A DNA stretch of 64,000 nt from Hysterangium stoloniferum (Eukaryota; Basidiomycota; Agaricomycetes; Hysterangiales; Hysterangiaceae): contig WHVD01000070.1 in assembly GCA_015178975.1 (NCBI GenBank), forward strand, positions 310,001 through 374,000, in the 5' to 3' direction. Below, piece by piece: positions 10,608 to 21,991 of the stretch. Each line of letters begins with the position of its first letter. The stretch's first letter is position 1. The notes below the pieces were generated by a model. That model searched no databases. It had not been told where the DNA came from and saw only the letters and a program-made list of their open reading frames with translations. A program made the translations under genes and the position numbers.

Positions 10608-12961
10608 GGTATTTTTATTTTTATTTGGAAAGCGATTGTGAGAGGAAGGTGAGGATGTGGTCGTTTGCAGGCAAGGATGAGGTCGTGGAAAACAGCACTC
10701 CTTTTACGAGAAAAGGCGCTGACGTGTGGAATGTTTTCCAGGACCGGTTCAAACTCCGATCTCCCCAAGGCCGGATCCACTTGAATAGTCCTCGACTCGT
10801 TGAACTAATGGCAATAAATTTCCTAGGATATTGTTTAGATGGTGAAGCTGGTTAAAAATACAGCGTTTTGGAAGGTTTTGATGGCACTTGACATCAGTCG
10901 TTTAATGAGCGCCGTAGGACTCGATTTAGAAGGTACTCAGTGCATGTAATGCAGATGTCGGTTGATATAATGAGCTCAAATAACCTCCCGCATGCAGGCT
11001 GCTCTTCTATCACTGGTAACGTGTACTTGCAACAACGAAACCCCTCGTTTGGGGGGATATTTTGGTATATTGGCGAAGAAATACTGCTGTGAAATTCATT
11101 GCTGCGGGGTGTCTCAAAACTCTTGTGGATATCTTTTGGCCGACCACTATGAGCACAGTATAAATACACCCTAAAGCTGAACTGACATGGGACTAGGGCT
11201 GGTGGCTTGCGAGTCCGAGTCCTTGTTTCAGTTAGATATACCAATGGCACATTAATAGAGTTTAATCTTTGGCTTTTAGGAACCCGCAAAGGACTGGAAT
11301 ATACCCCATGGGGTATGTCGTGACGTTAAAGCTTGGATATTGCTGATGGACCTTCATCAAAGTATTCACCGCAGTCGCTAGAGCATGCTATCATCCCCAC
11401 GAGAAAAAGAAACGACCAGCGATACGACTTGAAAGAGTATGTTTTCCGACGAGCCCAAAAGTGGATATTATTGTTCAGATATCCATTGATATGAACTGCA
11501 ACCCTGTAATTCACCAATATGGTCACCACGAGAGCGCAACTCTGAAGCGTGGCTCCGTATCTCCTTCAAGGCTCCAATGACAGGGTCATGAGCACATGTC
11601 GGTGAAATCTCACTTGAAGAACCCCTTTTCATATCGGCAACATTAATGCGCTGTTCGAGCAAGTCTTCGAGGGCACCCTAGTTCTTCCAGCCTGGCCATT
11701 GCATAAAAATCTGTTTTTGAGATTAAGCTATGTGGCACGGAGAATGCATAGCCAGCAAACAGCCAATGCTTATTGTTTTTCAACGGTCTGAAAAATTTCC
11801 GGCTGAAAAGCGAGCGGATTCGGGATGCTGGGATCGATGGGGGCGTTTTTAGCGTGTAGGGCTAAATTAATTTTCAAAGCCGTTCTATTCTGACCGTTTG
11901 AAGCGTCGCTATAGGGTTTTTCCATTTCATGGCTTGCCACGCGGCGGGTGCAGCATGTTAATCGAGGCGAAATGAGGGATTCCATCATCGACTGTGGACA
12001 TGCGGGGCAAAAAACACCACGGGGAAGCGGGCGGTCTTGACGGCCGCTCTTCGAGCGAACCCGGCAGCGATGAGTGTGTTGATGAGTCGTACACCGAAGC
12101 ACGCCACTCAAGTTGTCGTGGCAATGTGCACGCTTCTCAATTCAGCACTTTTCCTGGTATTTGAATAACGACACCAGACGTGCCTGCGGTAGAACGCGGA
12201 TCCTGTTAGGATCGGCTTGGACAGCTCACGGGGTGTAATGCCCGGGGGGGGGATGTGAGAATGTTAACCTGATTGAAAGCGGCGTCAACGAGACGCATAC
12301 ATACACTCGACGGGCTTGGTGAACATTTCAAAGTATTTCGGGTTCCATCGATGTTACGATGGATGCATACAAGGAGTTTCAGGGGGATGTACTTGGGATT
12401 TCAGGGGGTGATCTCTAGCAGTGATCAGGAACACCTGGGTGGGCAACATCTGGTTGAACACGATTGGCGTAACTGTAATGGTGACTTATATATACACAGT
12501 CCCCCGCATGCTTCCATTATATCACAAGCGCCCGAATGGTGTACGCTTCTCATGTATTCGTGGGATCCGTGCAAACATTTGGACACAGGCTTCAAGGTTA
12601 CGCGTTAAGATTTTCTATTTTGATAGATGCTCACCAAGTTGTAGTGTATGCGACCCAGTTGCGTGTCTTCCGAGATTTATCCCCGTGATCATGTCCTTGA
12701 TAACAGGTTTTATGTAATGTAATCATGTGTGATAAGGTTTTCTATAGCTGAAACCGATCGAGAAATCTTGCCTTAGCGGTTAACCTGAATCCCATATCAT
12801 TTCAACTCCCCCGGGTTTCCTTGACACAACACAAACGTCCTCGGAAGCCCCCAGAATACATTCCACAATCCAATTTTCTGGTGTATTACCCATACCCGAC
12901 GGCGTCGTTTTTTCATTTATGCAGGTATCGCTCACTCCATAACGTGCTTGGTTTCACCACC
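10608..12961. other. Long gene-poor stretch
   Basis: About 2.35 kb with no supportable gene. Open frames are short, in no consistent frame, and do not look like protein. A run of ten G lies near 12243-12252. It separates the SR gene from the membrane protein gene and may hold promoter DNA or an unannotated non-coding transcript; nothing specific was seen. Confidence 0.4.
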
Positions 12962-14030
12962 ATGTTCACCCCCACGCCCTTTTCCCTTTCTCTTCCACAT
13001 GTCTCTGCTCTGCAAGCTTGTTTCTTTCTATTCGCCTTCCTTTTGGCAACTGTCGAGCCTCGCACAGTGTCTAGCCATGCATTCCTGTTTACACCCCCAG
13101 CGTGCAATAATGGCCAATTAGTGTCCCCCGATCAGCTGCCCGTCTCATGTCTCGATAGATGGTAATGCTTATCTACAACTTCGTTCTAATCTCATGCCGT
13201 ATACATCAGGTTCATCATCCCAAACGAGCGAGAAGGAACAGCCCATGCTACTCGTTCTCCCAAGTCGAGAGCTGTCTTCCAATTTCAAGGTCGCAATGAC
13301 TTCATCCTTGCCCGAGCGCTCTGGACGTTGACGTTTTACTTCTAGGCTCGGATGTCAAGTGGTTTTCCGTGTTTGTGGATGCGGCAGGCGGTAGTGCGGA
13401 TCTCATTGTGGATCACACCTGGGCTGGTCGTGTGCGACTATCGTCCAGCAACACCGGTCCGCGCTCCCCGACCTGGTCCGCAACCAACCTTGCGCCGCAC
13501 ACCGTGCACAACCTCACAATTCTCCCCGTAGGAGACGGCATTGTCACCATCGATTTCCTCACCGTCGACTCGTGAGTGTACCCCCCCTTTCCCCTGCGAA
13601 CATGTCCCACCTGATCCATTCCTCCTAATCTCCTAGGTCGGCATTCGACGCCGGCTCAACGTCACTTTCACCCCGCCTCCTCCAAAACGCGGCTGTCGTG
13701 TCCAGTTCTGCGCATGATTCTGCCGCCGACCGAGATGCCGCCAGCGGCGCCGTGATCGCGCTCGCGAGTCTCGTCGCAGTCGGGCTGGTCGTCGCCGTGT
13801 GCTGGACCTGCTCTTTCCTGGGCAAACGCCGCAAAAGCCCGGGATTCCACATGCCCACGGTTCTCGTCGACATCGAATCCGCCCTGGACCGCGACGAGTC
13901 GCCGTCGCCTACTACGATTAACATATGGCGGGAAGAGGAGTCGGAGCACCGCAGCTCTGTGGCTTCCAGCAGTACAGGGCATCAATTCCAGTACCCACCA
14001 CATGGGCACACGAACTCGCGACCCCCGTAG
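12962..14030 (+). CDS. Predicted single-pass cell-surface protein, function unknown
   Basis: Four exons: 12962-13161, 13210-13289, 13346-13571, 13637-14030. The N-terminus has a hydrophobic stretch (ACFFLFAFLLATVEP) followed by small residues, which reads as a signal peptide. The ectodomain has two cysteine-bearing segments (PPACNNGQL, LPVSCLDRW) and a beta-rich part with SADLIVDHTW and a conserved-looking LTILPVGDGIVTIDF. A Ser-rich spacer precedes a single helix (AVIALASLVAVGLVVAVCW) and a basic stop-transfer KRRKSP, then a 65-residue polar tail. Basidiomycete genomes hold many such type I proteins with a Gly/Trp-type ectodomain, helix and short tail. No catalytic site is visible. GC content is clearly higher in the last exon than in flanking DNA. 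Confidence 0.72.
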
Positions 14031-14563
14031 GTGGTGACATTTGTGTCCGGGCTGGTTACTGATTATATATACGTTTAGGAGCTATGATTCGAGCAAGATA
14101 CCATATATGCATCCTGATTCAGCGGAGCATCGTTGGCGATAACGTCGCGGTGCCGAGGCCAGCTATGTTTATGGTGTCTTATTGCCGTGACACAATTGAT
14201 GTTGGGAGCGATGTATCTACTTGTATCTTTAGTTATATGTAGTTCCGGTGTTACATGGTATTTTTTGTTGTACTTCGAATTCATATTCTTGTGGCATGTC
14301 AGGACAATGATGCGCTGCCAAGGATGTTTCCTTATTCGTATGATCGTCACCTAAATGGGCGTCGGTGCCCATCTGGCACCATGGGTGGGTTGATTTGGCT
14401 CAAATCCCACAATCTACCACCGACTACGAGGAATAACCTTCTGAACTGCAGCTTTCTCTCACTCCCAACTGCTTAAAACATGCCGCTCTTCCAGCCTAGA
14501 AACTCTCCCGTGAGCCGCGCTCCCCTTTGTATTTGACTAATTCTTGTGTCCTTTTCTCATACC
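14031..14563. other. Intergenic
   Basis: 3' flank of the membrane protein gene and promoter of the gene at 14564. AT-rich relative to both neighbours; no motif singled out. Confidence 0.4.
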
Positions 14564-15222
14564 ATGCAATTCTTCAAGAGCATAGATACCTTGAGTTCGG
14601 CAAGCACGCTGAACGCGGCCGCGGGCTCCTCTGCGCCCGCGCCCGCTGCAGGCATGACTCCCCCCGAGGCGGAGGAGCCCTACTTCGTCCTCCCCTCGCC
14701 CTACTTCTCCCTCCACAGCCACCTGCGCTTCAACCCGCGCCCCAAGGGGCCCCAGTGCCACTGCGGCACGTGGCAGATGTGGTGTCTCCCCCCGCACCTC
14801 GGCGGCTGCGGCCACCTCTACGTGCAGGACCAGCTCTTCTGCGGCAACACCACCGACGACGAGCACCCGGAGCGCGCGCTCGCGGCGTGCTGCGCCGGCG
14901 TGGTGCTGCGCCGGCCCGTGCGCTCGGCGGGATACATGATGGGGCTGTGCCCGACGTGCCGGCAGGATGCGGCGGTTGTGCAGGTGCGTGCGCGTGTGTG
15001 CGTGTGTGTGCGCGGTGTGGCGGCGGCGGCTGACGTGTGCGTGTGTGTGTGTGTTCGCGGCAGAAATACAACCAGTTCGCGGCGCCGTTCTTTGTGCCGA
15101 AGGGCCTGTCCGGGCTGGCGCTCATGGATGCGCAGGAGGTGTCCGCGGCGACGTGGCGCGCGCACCGGCTTGCGTTTGCGGCGTGGGTCGCGAAGCAGCG
15201 CGAGGAGCAGGTGTTTGAGTGA
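14564..15222 (+). CDS. GC-rich cysteine-containing protein, function unknown
   Basis: Two exons, 14564-14983 and 15064-15222, about 192 aa. It begins MQFFKSIDTLSSASTLN, then an Ala/Pro-rich segment, then a segment with CHCGTWQMWCLPPH, GGCGHLYV, LFCGNTT, AACCAGV and GLCPTCRQ, ending in a helical QREEQVFE. The spacing of Cys and His could bind zinc (CxC...C...CxH and CPTC), but it fits no zinc-finger class I can name. GC3 is extreme: nearly every third base is G or C, unlike genes on either side. The ATG at 14564 was preferred because it is the first in the high-GC frame. Could be a lineage-specific or transferred gene, or a gene in a recombination-driven GC-biased island. Confidence 0.6.
14984..15063 (+). 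repeat. GT/GC-rich microsatellite forming an intron
   Basis: The 80-nt intron is almost wholly alternating purine-pyrimidine: GTGCGTGCGC-type runs and (GT)n tracts flank a GGC triplet run. It retains GT at the donor and CAG at the acceptor. Alternating GT/GC DNA favours Z-form and slips easily, so intron length is probably variable between strains. Confidence 0.7.
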
Positions 15223-18200
15223 TCTGCGGTGTGTGTGTGGGCGGCGCTGTGGTTAGATAGGAAACAATACCTGTAATAATAGATGCGGCGTGATATAGAT
15301 CTGCAGAGTGCACATGCGAGGGCGCGTTGTGGCAGACGTAGGCACCGTGCAAGTCGCGTCAACAGCACGGCAATGGCAGTTCAGACCCCCCACTGTGGAA
15401 ATCCCTTCGTGGTGGGAGATGCCTATTGGCATTAGCAGCGGTAGCGACTCAACAGCGTCGCACACGGAACACAGCATTCACAGATTATCGCCATTAACAT
15501 GGCGGTGAGAACAAGATTGAGTGCTCCCAGCACGTCAAAGTACATCGACGGCGTGGCATGTATCGTTGTGCCGAACAGCGGCCTATCAGCTCAGAATAGC
15601 GCATGATTGCATATATATCATATAAATGGCATCCGGTGGGCACACTGTTCAAGCCCCCTAAAAAACACTTGCCCAATGTATGCGTGTATCTCATGAGCAA
15701 CAATAAAAGGAGAGGCCGGCGCAATTTTGCTTAATTTTTATGATCGGGAGACAGCACAAAGGCTTTCCTAGTTCAGCTATATCAGGTTGAGCGGCAGATG
15801 CGGCGTACGTTCTGCGGTGGATAAGAGTATCTCGCCTAATGTGTTCAAAGAATATATACTCATCCAGCCTGGTTCAAATATCGAGTCAATGGGTCAAACC
15901 TGCGCTATGTACGCTATATATAAACTACTACAAAAATAATCCTGATGAAATCATAAAATCAGGTATCAAGAACTTGTCGAATTTTGGAAAGGCCAACCAT
16001 GTTCTAGGCCGGGTTGACACAGAAGGTTTAAGAAGAATCAGGCAGGAAGACACGCTCGGAAGTACGGGCGGTCACGTATAAATGGTACATGGCGACAACA
16101 TCATGAAACTTTGCCATTTGTTGTGGCTCGCGTGTGTCCGCAAGAACAACATTTTGGACGTGCCATGCATATGGTCAGCACGCGACACTGGCCGCCTAGG
16201 GGTACCGAGCTTGGCTGGGGAAGACGCTGCATTCGACTGGCAACGATCTGCCAACACCGGGCGAAGTTCGGTGCTACCGCATCGCACGGGATCAAAAGTC
16301 GTTCTCTGAGATGGCCAGTGTGCGTTCCAAGTCTTCACTTGTCAAGGCTGCCCTTAATATAACGCTACCAGGCACCCACGACCAAAGTATCAAGGCCTTT
16401 CACACACGCCTCTGGCAGAATTAATGAAAACTGCGATGACGTTTGGGGTGATTACCGGGTTCATCATGATGCAGTTACAGTTACTGGGTTCTGGAAAGGG
16501 GTTGGCACACATAATTGCATGTGAATGAAATGTGCCTACGAAGACGGAGCTTATTAAATGACGCCGTGTCTAATGTGCTGATGTCTGGAGGGCAGGCCTA
16601 GCCGTATTAAGGGCCAGGATCACACTCAAACTAAACTACACAAACCTGGTCGTAGTTCTGCTTCCGTTTGAAGCTCTTTGCCATAGAACGCAAGAAGCGT
16701 TTGCTAGATCATGCGCCACCTACGAAAGTGGGATGAGACAGAGGTAATTTGCCCGTCGGCACAGACGGACGTATTTAATGTATCCTGCTGTGATCGTTTC
16801 GAAGCGAACCCGCCCAATATAGCTCTCCCGTAGGACGCATAGCCTTGGGAATCATCAGAATAGGGGGAAGAACGAGGATATTTATTTAGTTACAGAATTC
16901 AGATGAGGAGTTACACGAGGTTATTTAAGCATCGTGTCGCGATCTGTCGTCTGTCGTATCGCGTTAATTCTGGGTAGGAATATGATGTGTGGCGTCGACG
17001 TGGGTCAGACAAAGCGTTCATCTCATCTCAAGTCCTTGATGAGCAGTCGTGACGACGCGGCCGCCGCGTAATGAATAGACATAGTCTTCCGCGCAGGGTT
17101 AGCACTAGTAATTAACCATAATGTGCTGTGGAAGAAGGTAAGGTTATGAGATATGATGACAACCTTGTTCATATCAGAAGTCCGGGTGGACTTTGATGCA
17201 AGATGACAGGAAAATTCGCCACCAAGCGCACTCATCCTAAACAGCTCGACATTAGCCCAGTTCGGCGATTCACCGGTTCGTGGGGATGCACCGTATCAAG
17301 GCCTTCGTTGTCCGAGACGTCGGACGGGTTTACCAATGTCCGATCGACGAAGACTCTCTTCCCCTCGAAGAAAATCTCACATGAAATGGCCTGTGATTAA
17401 CCTCCTTCGTATGCAAGGAAGCCCTAATCAATGCGCAAGCCAACGATAAAAATCATTGCAGCAGTAATTTGGCCCCTTACCGATCAAGTTCAAAAATTGG
17501 AAGTTCGAAAAACGAACACGCCCGCCACAGATGTCTTTAATAGTCTTTCGAATCTCAGTGCGTCTTTCTACCAAGATTATTTTTCATATCGCCATTTTAT
17601 AAGTTTCCTGCATGCAAGCACTCGGCAAGCGATGTCCGCTTCTAAGCTTTTTAAATCATGGCAAACTTTGGGGGGGCTGATATCTTATTTCAATGATGGG
17701 TTAATTCATCCATGACGTTTCCTCGGAGGAAGGAGATAATAGGATTAATAAAGTTCACGTACAGGGGACGCATACTCGAAGATCCACGTTTGGTGAATGG
17801 GGTTGTCCATCATTTAGCATGTTCTGACGCCTGTAACCCGCATGCTTACCCCGTGAGCGGCAATTGATTCACAATGTAACGTAGCCGAGACGTCGGTGGG
17901 TTCGTTTCAAAAAACGAATCGATTTTTTCAGAGATGAAAGCAGACGTGGTGTGGTGGCAACGGCAATGATATATAGGGCAACAAGCAAATTGTCGACCTG
18001 GGGGCATAATCGGTTTAATAAAAACAGGAGGAACTTGAAAGAATAAAGCGCTAGTTAGTCTTTCATGACCGCAGCGCATTAAACATCCGTGAAGAATCAA
18101 ACAAACAGACTACTGGCTTACACGTCCCCAAGCTGTGCTGAGCGGGGACAGCCGCAATGTAAATAGACTCCTTTCATAAATTCAGGGTAATTTGAAATGC

Positions 18201-18672
18201 TACAACATGCGCTTACCAAAAATCCGACTCGGAAGCTTTGCTCATTTACAACTTTCTTCATGTCTTGTCACTCGCATTCCGTTTACTCCATTTCGCGGAA
18301 GTCCAGTATTTTTAAACAAATAACCAAGTTTGTGAATTAACGCATTTAAAGCAAAAGTGGACGTAAAATGTGCCAAAGAAAAGTATGACAGGGAATTTCG
18401 GCGGCTTGATCTGTAGATTTTGTGTACATTGATAATAGACGGTGGAATATACGTCATGTTCTAGTTTTATGGGTGTGTATGTCCTGTCGTCCTGTCGAGA
18501 TAAGTTGAATAAGATACGAAAATAGAGGGGAGGAACAAAGAGAAACGAACTGTCTCAACTCTCGCCTCTATTTCCGCGCCTACTCACAATACATAGCTCT
18601 AAGCACGACGTTCATCTCCGGATGCAACGCGGTCACTCACCATCATTTCATTCACTCTCCCGTATATTAATC
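15223..18672. other. 3.4-kb stretch with no recognised gene
   Basis: No frame longer than about 95 codons, no splice-linked set of frames, and no family motif could be found on either strand. It is not visibly repetitive. It might hold lineage-specific or RNA genes that cannot be recognised from sequence alone. Confidence 0.4.
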
Positions 18673-19159
18673 TCATATACCAAATCCAGGCGACATCCCA
18701 CCTGACTGTCCCTGTTGCTGCATCTTCTCCCCCATCTTCTCATTCACATTAAAATACTTCGCTACACAGCGGTCAATGCAGATGCTCTCGCCGCTTGTCA
18801 GTTCGGCGTTGGGGTAGTGTGCCGGGACACATTTTGAGAAGCAGCTCCTGTAATTTGGCGGTCCGCAGTGGCATGCCTCGAGTCAGATGTGCACTTCACT
18901 TTTCATAGCTCTCAGAACGCACGACACAAGTTTTTGGAACATGTCCGTGACAGCCTCCATTCTAAAAATAAATATCAATACATGTCAAGATTTGGTTCCC
19001 CCCCCCCCCCCAAAAAAAAAAAAAATTTGGGAAATGGGAAATAGGAAAATGTAGTTGTATCGAGCACCCTGAGACTTACTGCATCTCCGCCATATCGATT
19101 TTCTGCTGGTTCACGCCTCCCGAGCTGCCACCAGATCTAGAACCCCCAAGGAAGGACAT
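18673..19159 (-). CDS. TIM10: Mitochondrial intermembrane-space import chaperone Tim10
   Basis: Three minus-strand exons: 19159-19080, 18961-18923, 18847-18673. The protein starts MSFLGGSRSGGSSGG, then a helix (KIDMAEMQMEAVTDMFQKL) and the twin CX3C motif of small Tims: CFSKC and CIDRC, with CVAKYFNVNEKMGEKM between the second motif and the end. Small Tims form a hexameric ring with Tim9 that guides hydrophobic carrier proteins across the intermembrane space; the four Cys form two disulfides through the Mia40 pathway. The spacing of the motifs and the LTSGESICIDRCVAKYF block match Tim10 rather than Tim8/9/13. Exon 2 is only 39 nt. Intron 1 carries a C14A14 tract. The gene is head-to-head with Mcm10. 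Confidence 0.9.
18998..19025. repeat. C14A14 homopolymer junction in Tim10 intron 1
   Basis: Fourteen C followed directly by fourteen A on the plus strand. On the transcribed strand it reads poly-T then poly-G downstream of the donor site. It is likely to vary in length and to be error-prone in sequencing. Confidence 0.75.
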
Positions 19160-19331
19160 GACAAAACGAGGAGGAAGTGGGGGTGGGGGGAAATAAAGTG
19201 GAGAATGAAGAATTGCGGCGGAAGTATTAGTCCTTGTGTGTGTGACGTAAGCGGTGTACATAGGTGTCCATAACGCGTCGCGTCTTACTGGTGCTTCCCA
19301 CTTAAAGCAGACCAACTTGGAGTGTCGCGTT
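19160..19331. promoter_or_regulatory. Divergent Tim10/Mcm10 promoter with MCB and CRE-like sites
   Basis: Only 172 bp separate the two start codons. It contains TGACGTAA (19243-19250), a CRE/bZIP-like core, and ACGCGT (19273-19278) followed at once by a CGCGTC half-copy, the MluI cell-cycle box bound by MBF-type factors in yeasts. MBF control is expected for replication genes such as MCM10; that Tim10 shares it is inference from the arrangement. Confidence 0.5.
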
Positions 19332-21820
19332 ATGGCTGAAGATTTATTAGACAAAAATGGCAACGATGGCGAAGGCGAGATGGTTTCTAAGGAGGAAGCG
19401 TTAAGGAGGAAGATTGCGGCGTTACAGGCTGAGCTCCAGGGTGTGCAGGCTGAGAAGCAGCAAGAGACACCGAAAAAGAGAGGGAAGCATTCGGGGAGCG
19501 TTATCGCGCAGGCGACACCTTCGCCTACTAGTGCGTGTTTTTATTTCTTTTCTTTTTATTATTTACGGTATGGCTGATTTCTACGTGCAGAAAAACGCAA
19601 ACTTGCTCAAATCTCCCTACACAAACCACAACCTCAATCTCATGTCTCCAAGAACCCTAGGTTATCATTTTCACCACCGAGGAAGGATCCTCTGAAGCCT
19701 TCTAAGTTCTTAGATAATCTGGCCAATGTCAGGGTGTGTGATGGCATGAAAGGTTTGGAGGATGTGGGGCGGAAGAGGGCGGCAGGGTTTGGAGACAGAC
19801 CGGTAGAGATGGGGAGTGCCGATAAGGCCAAGTCAACAGCTAGTGGAGGTGCTATGCCATCTTCTGTCATTGGACACACGGAATCGAGATCTTCGTCGGC
19901 ATACACATCGTCAGGTGTATTACCACCTTCAGCACGTCGGGATGACCGTCTTGCGCTCACTGAAGCGCTTCTGCCTTGCTCACCAGATACGGACCCCATG
20001 CCTCCCTTTGACGATCCGCATTTCCAGAAATTGGAGCCGTATTCAGGGATTCATTTAAAGTATGTCTTTACGTCGCCACTTACAATGCTTATATGCTCAA
20101 AGGTGCTCGCTTTGTTCTAGAAAGCGGCTTCTATCCCATGACATGCTCTCGTCGCACTTGCTCGGGCGATATTATCTCTCACCATCCTTGTTATACAGCG
20201 TCATCCGTCCTTTGCCCTCGAACCAGGGATATGATATTCCCGTCGAAGGAGATTGGGTCACTATTGCTGTTATTGCAGAGCGAGGGGAAATTAAGTTTAC
20301 GAATGCCGGGCAGGTCACGAGTAATGGTGATGATGATGTGGGGGATAAGAAGAAACCGTGGCAGAAGAATAAGGGGAAGGAGAAGGAGAAGGATGAGAGT
20401 GAGAAGAGGGGGAAGAAGTATATGTCGATGAAACTGGTTGATTTTGGATCAAAGGTGAAGGGGAAAGGAGATGCATTGTTGACAATGTTGTTGTTTGAGG
20501 CCGACGATGTTGGTATTGAGGGATGTGAGGATGAGGAAGGGGAGGGGAGGGGGAGACGGGCAGAAAAGGTTTACAAGGGAGGGAGTGGGGGGGCGTTTGA
20601 GGCGTGCATGAAATTGCATGAAGGTGCAGTCATTGCGCTGCTTAATCCACGTGTTTTAAAGCCATATCAAGTGAGTCTATGCATTGAACGTTTTACAAGT
20701 CAGCACTTGACATTATACCAAGCGCAATGCGATACAATCAACGCCGCATCCTACAAATAATATCCTGGCCATCACGCCTACCTCTGCTCAATCTATCGCC
20801 ATAATCGGCCAATCGCGAGACCTCGGAATGTGTGGGGCAATAAAGAGAGATGGGAAAGTCTGTGGTGCATGGTGCGACAAGCGGATCTCGGAGGTATGCG
20901 AGTTTCATGTCGAGAGGGCGGTAGGGCGAAAAAGGGCTGGGCGAGCAGAATTTAGCATTGGGTGAGCGCACGCGCGTAGTTTTATATTGGGTGTGATTGA
21001 CATTGATATTGACTGTCACCACAGAACGTCAGGCATATCGAGTTCTGCGAAAAAAAGTTTCGACCCAGATCGGAAATGGGGTCTAATACCTGCAGACGGA
21101 ACAACACGAGGGGCGGGAGAAATGACATCGACGTACGTAATACCTGGGCACGTTATTTTGGCGGGTGGGAGGTCAGGGCCAGAGTACGTTGGGGAGAAAA
21201 TTGGGCGGGGGCGGGAGGAACGAGCGAAGCGGAAGCGGGAGGAGAAGGCTACTGAGGCGATGCTCAACAAGATGCTCGGGAGTGGGAGTATGAGTGGGAG
21301 TGCAGCTGGGACGGTGCAGAAGGCGCGTGCGGTGATGAAAGAGTTGAAGGCGGGGAAGGCAGCGGCGATGGCAACTAAAGCGGGGCACGGCTCGGGTGTG
21401 CCTATTCGAAGTGTGGGGTCTGAACCTGGAGGGAGCCGCCAGGGTGAGGTTTGTAAAACGAAGCGAAAGGTGAGTTATTTTTGAGTTGATTTTTAATTGG
21501 GTGGTTGGTTGCTGATGCGGCTGATTGTGTAGCTGGAGGTATTGGCGTCGCTTGAGAACCCGAGGAAAAAGATTATTCTTGGACCTAGACCTGGTGCACG
21601 AGTGAGATCTGGAGTCAGGGTTCCGAAGTGGGGTAAAAAGGAAGTCGAAGACGAGGCTGGAGTTGAGGATAAGATTGAGGATGCTGAGGCTGAGGTCAGG
21701 GATAAGGTTGAAGCTGGAGTTGAGGCTAAGACTAGGGTTGTGGCCACGACTAGGGTTGAGGCCACGACTAGGGTTGAGTGTGACTCTGACTCTGATTTGG
21801 AAATAATTTCAAGTTGTTAA
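19332..21820 (+). CDS. MCM10: DNA replication factor Mcm10
   Basis: Split gene from ATG 19332 to TAA 21818-21820. N-terminal coiled coil (EEALRRKIAALQAELQGVQAE), basic linker (KRGKHSG; the exon join near 19530/19594 gives KKRKLA), then the OB-fold region starting SGIHLK...LLSHDMLSSHLLGRYYLSPS and continuing GDWVTIAVIAERGEIKF...YMSMKLVDF. The hallmark CCCH zinc finger follows: LGMCGAIKRDGKVCGAWCDKR, then VCEFHV. The C-terminus is long and rich in Lys, Gly and Val. Mcm10 binds Mcm2-7 and DNA and is needed to activate the replicative helicase. A Lys/Glu-rich insertion (about 20320-20420) splits the OB fold. Small introns lie near 19531-19593, 20059-20120 and 20670-20730; exact edges beyond the first two were not all checked. 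The tail contains repeated VEATTRVE-type units. Confidence 0.88.
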
Positions 21821-21991
21821 AATACCCAGTTTGGAATATAATAACTTCAGAAATTACCTGAAACACGTGATTACAATAACACTCTGCGATTAGACGCCTA
21901 ATCCTCATTTCCGTAGTGGCAAACGACCCTCCGCTCGCCCAACCACCCCTTCAATTTTTTATCTATAAATCATTCCAATCCTTTTTAAAAT

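Noticed and set aside
14730-15368. 212-codon minus-strand frame over the GC-rich gene
   Set aside because: A GC-driven shadow, rich in Arg/Thr/His, running across the microsatellite intron.
15223-18672. Small frames such as 16082-16309 and 17203-17400
   Set aside because: No splice partners, no motif, similar length to random frames.
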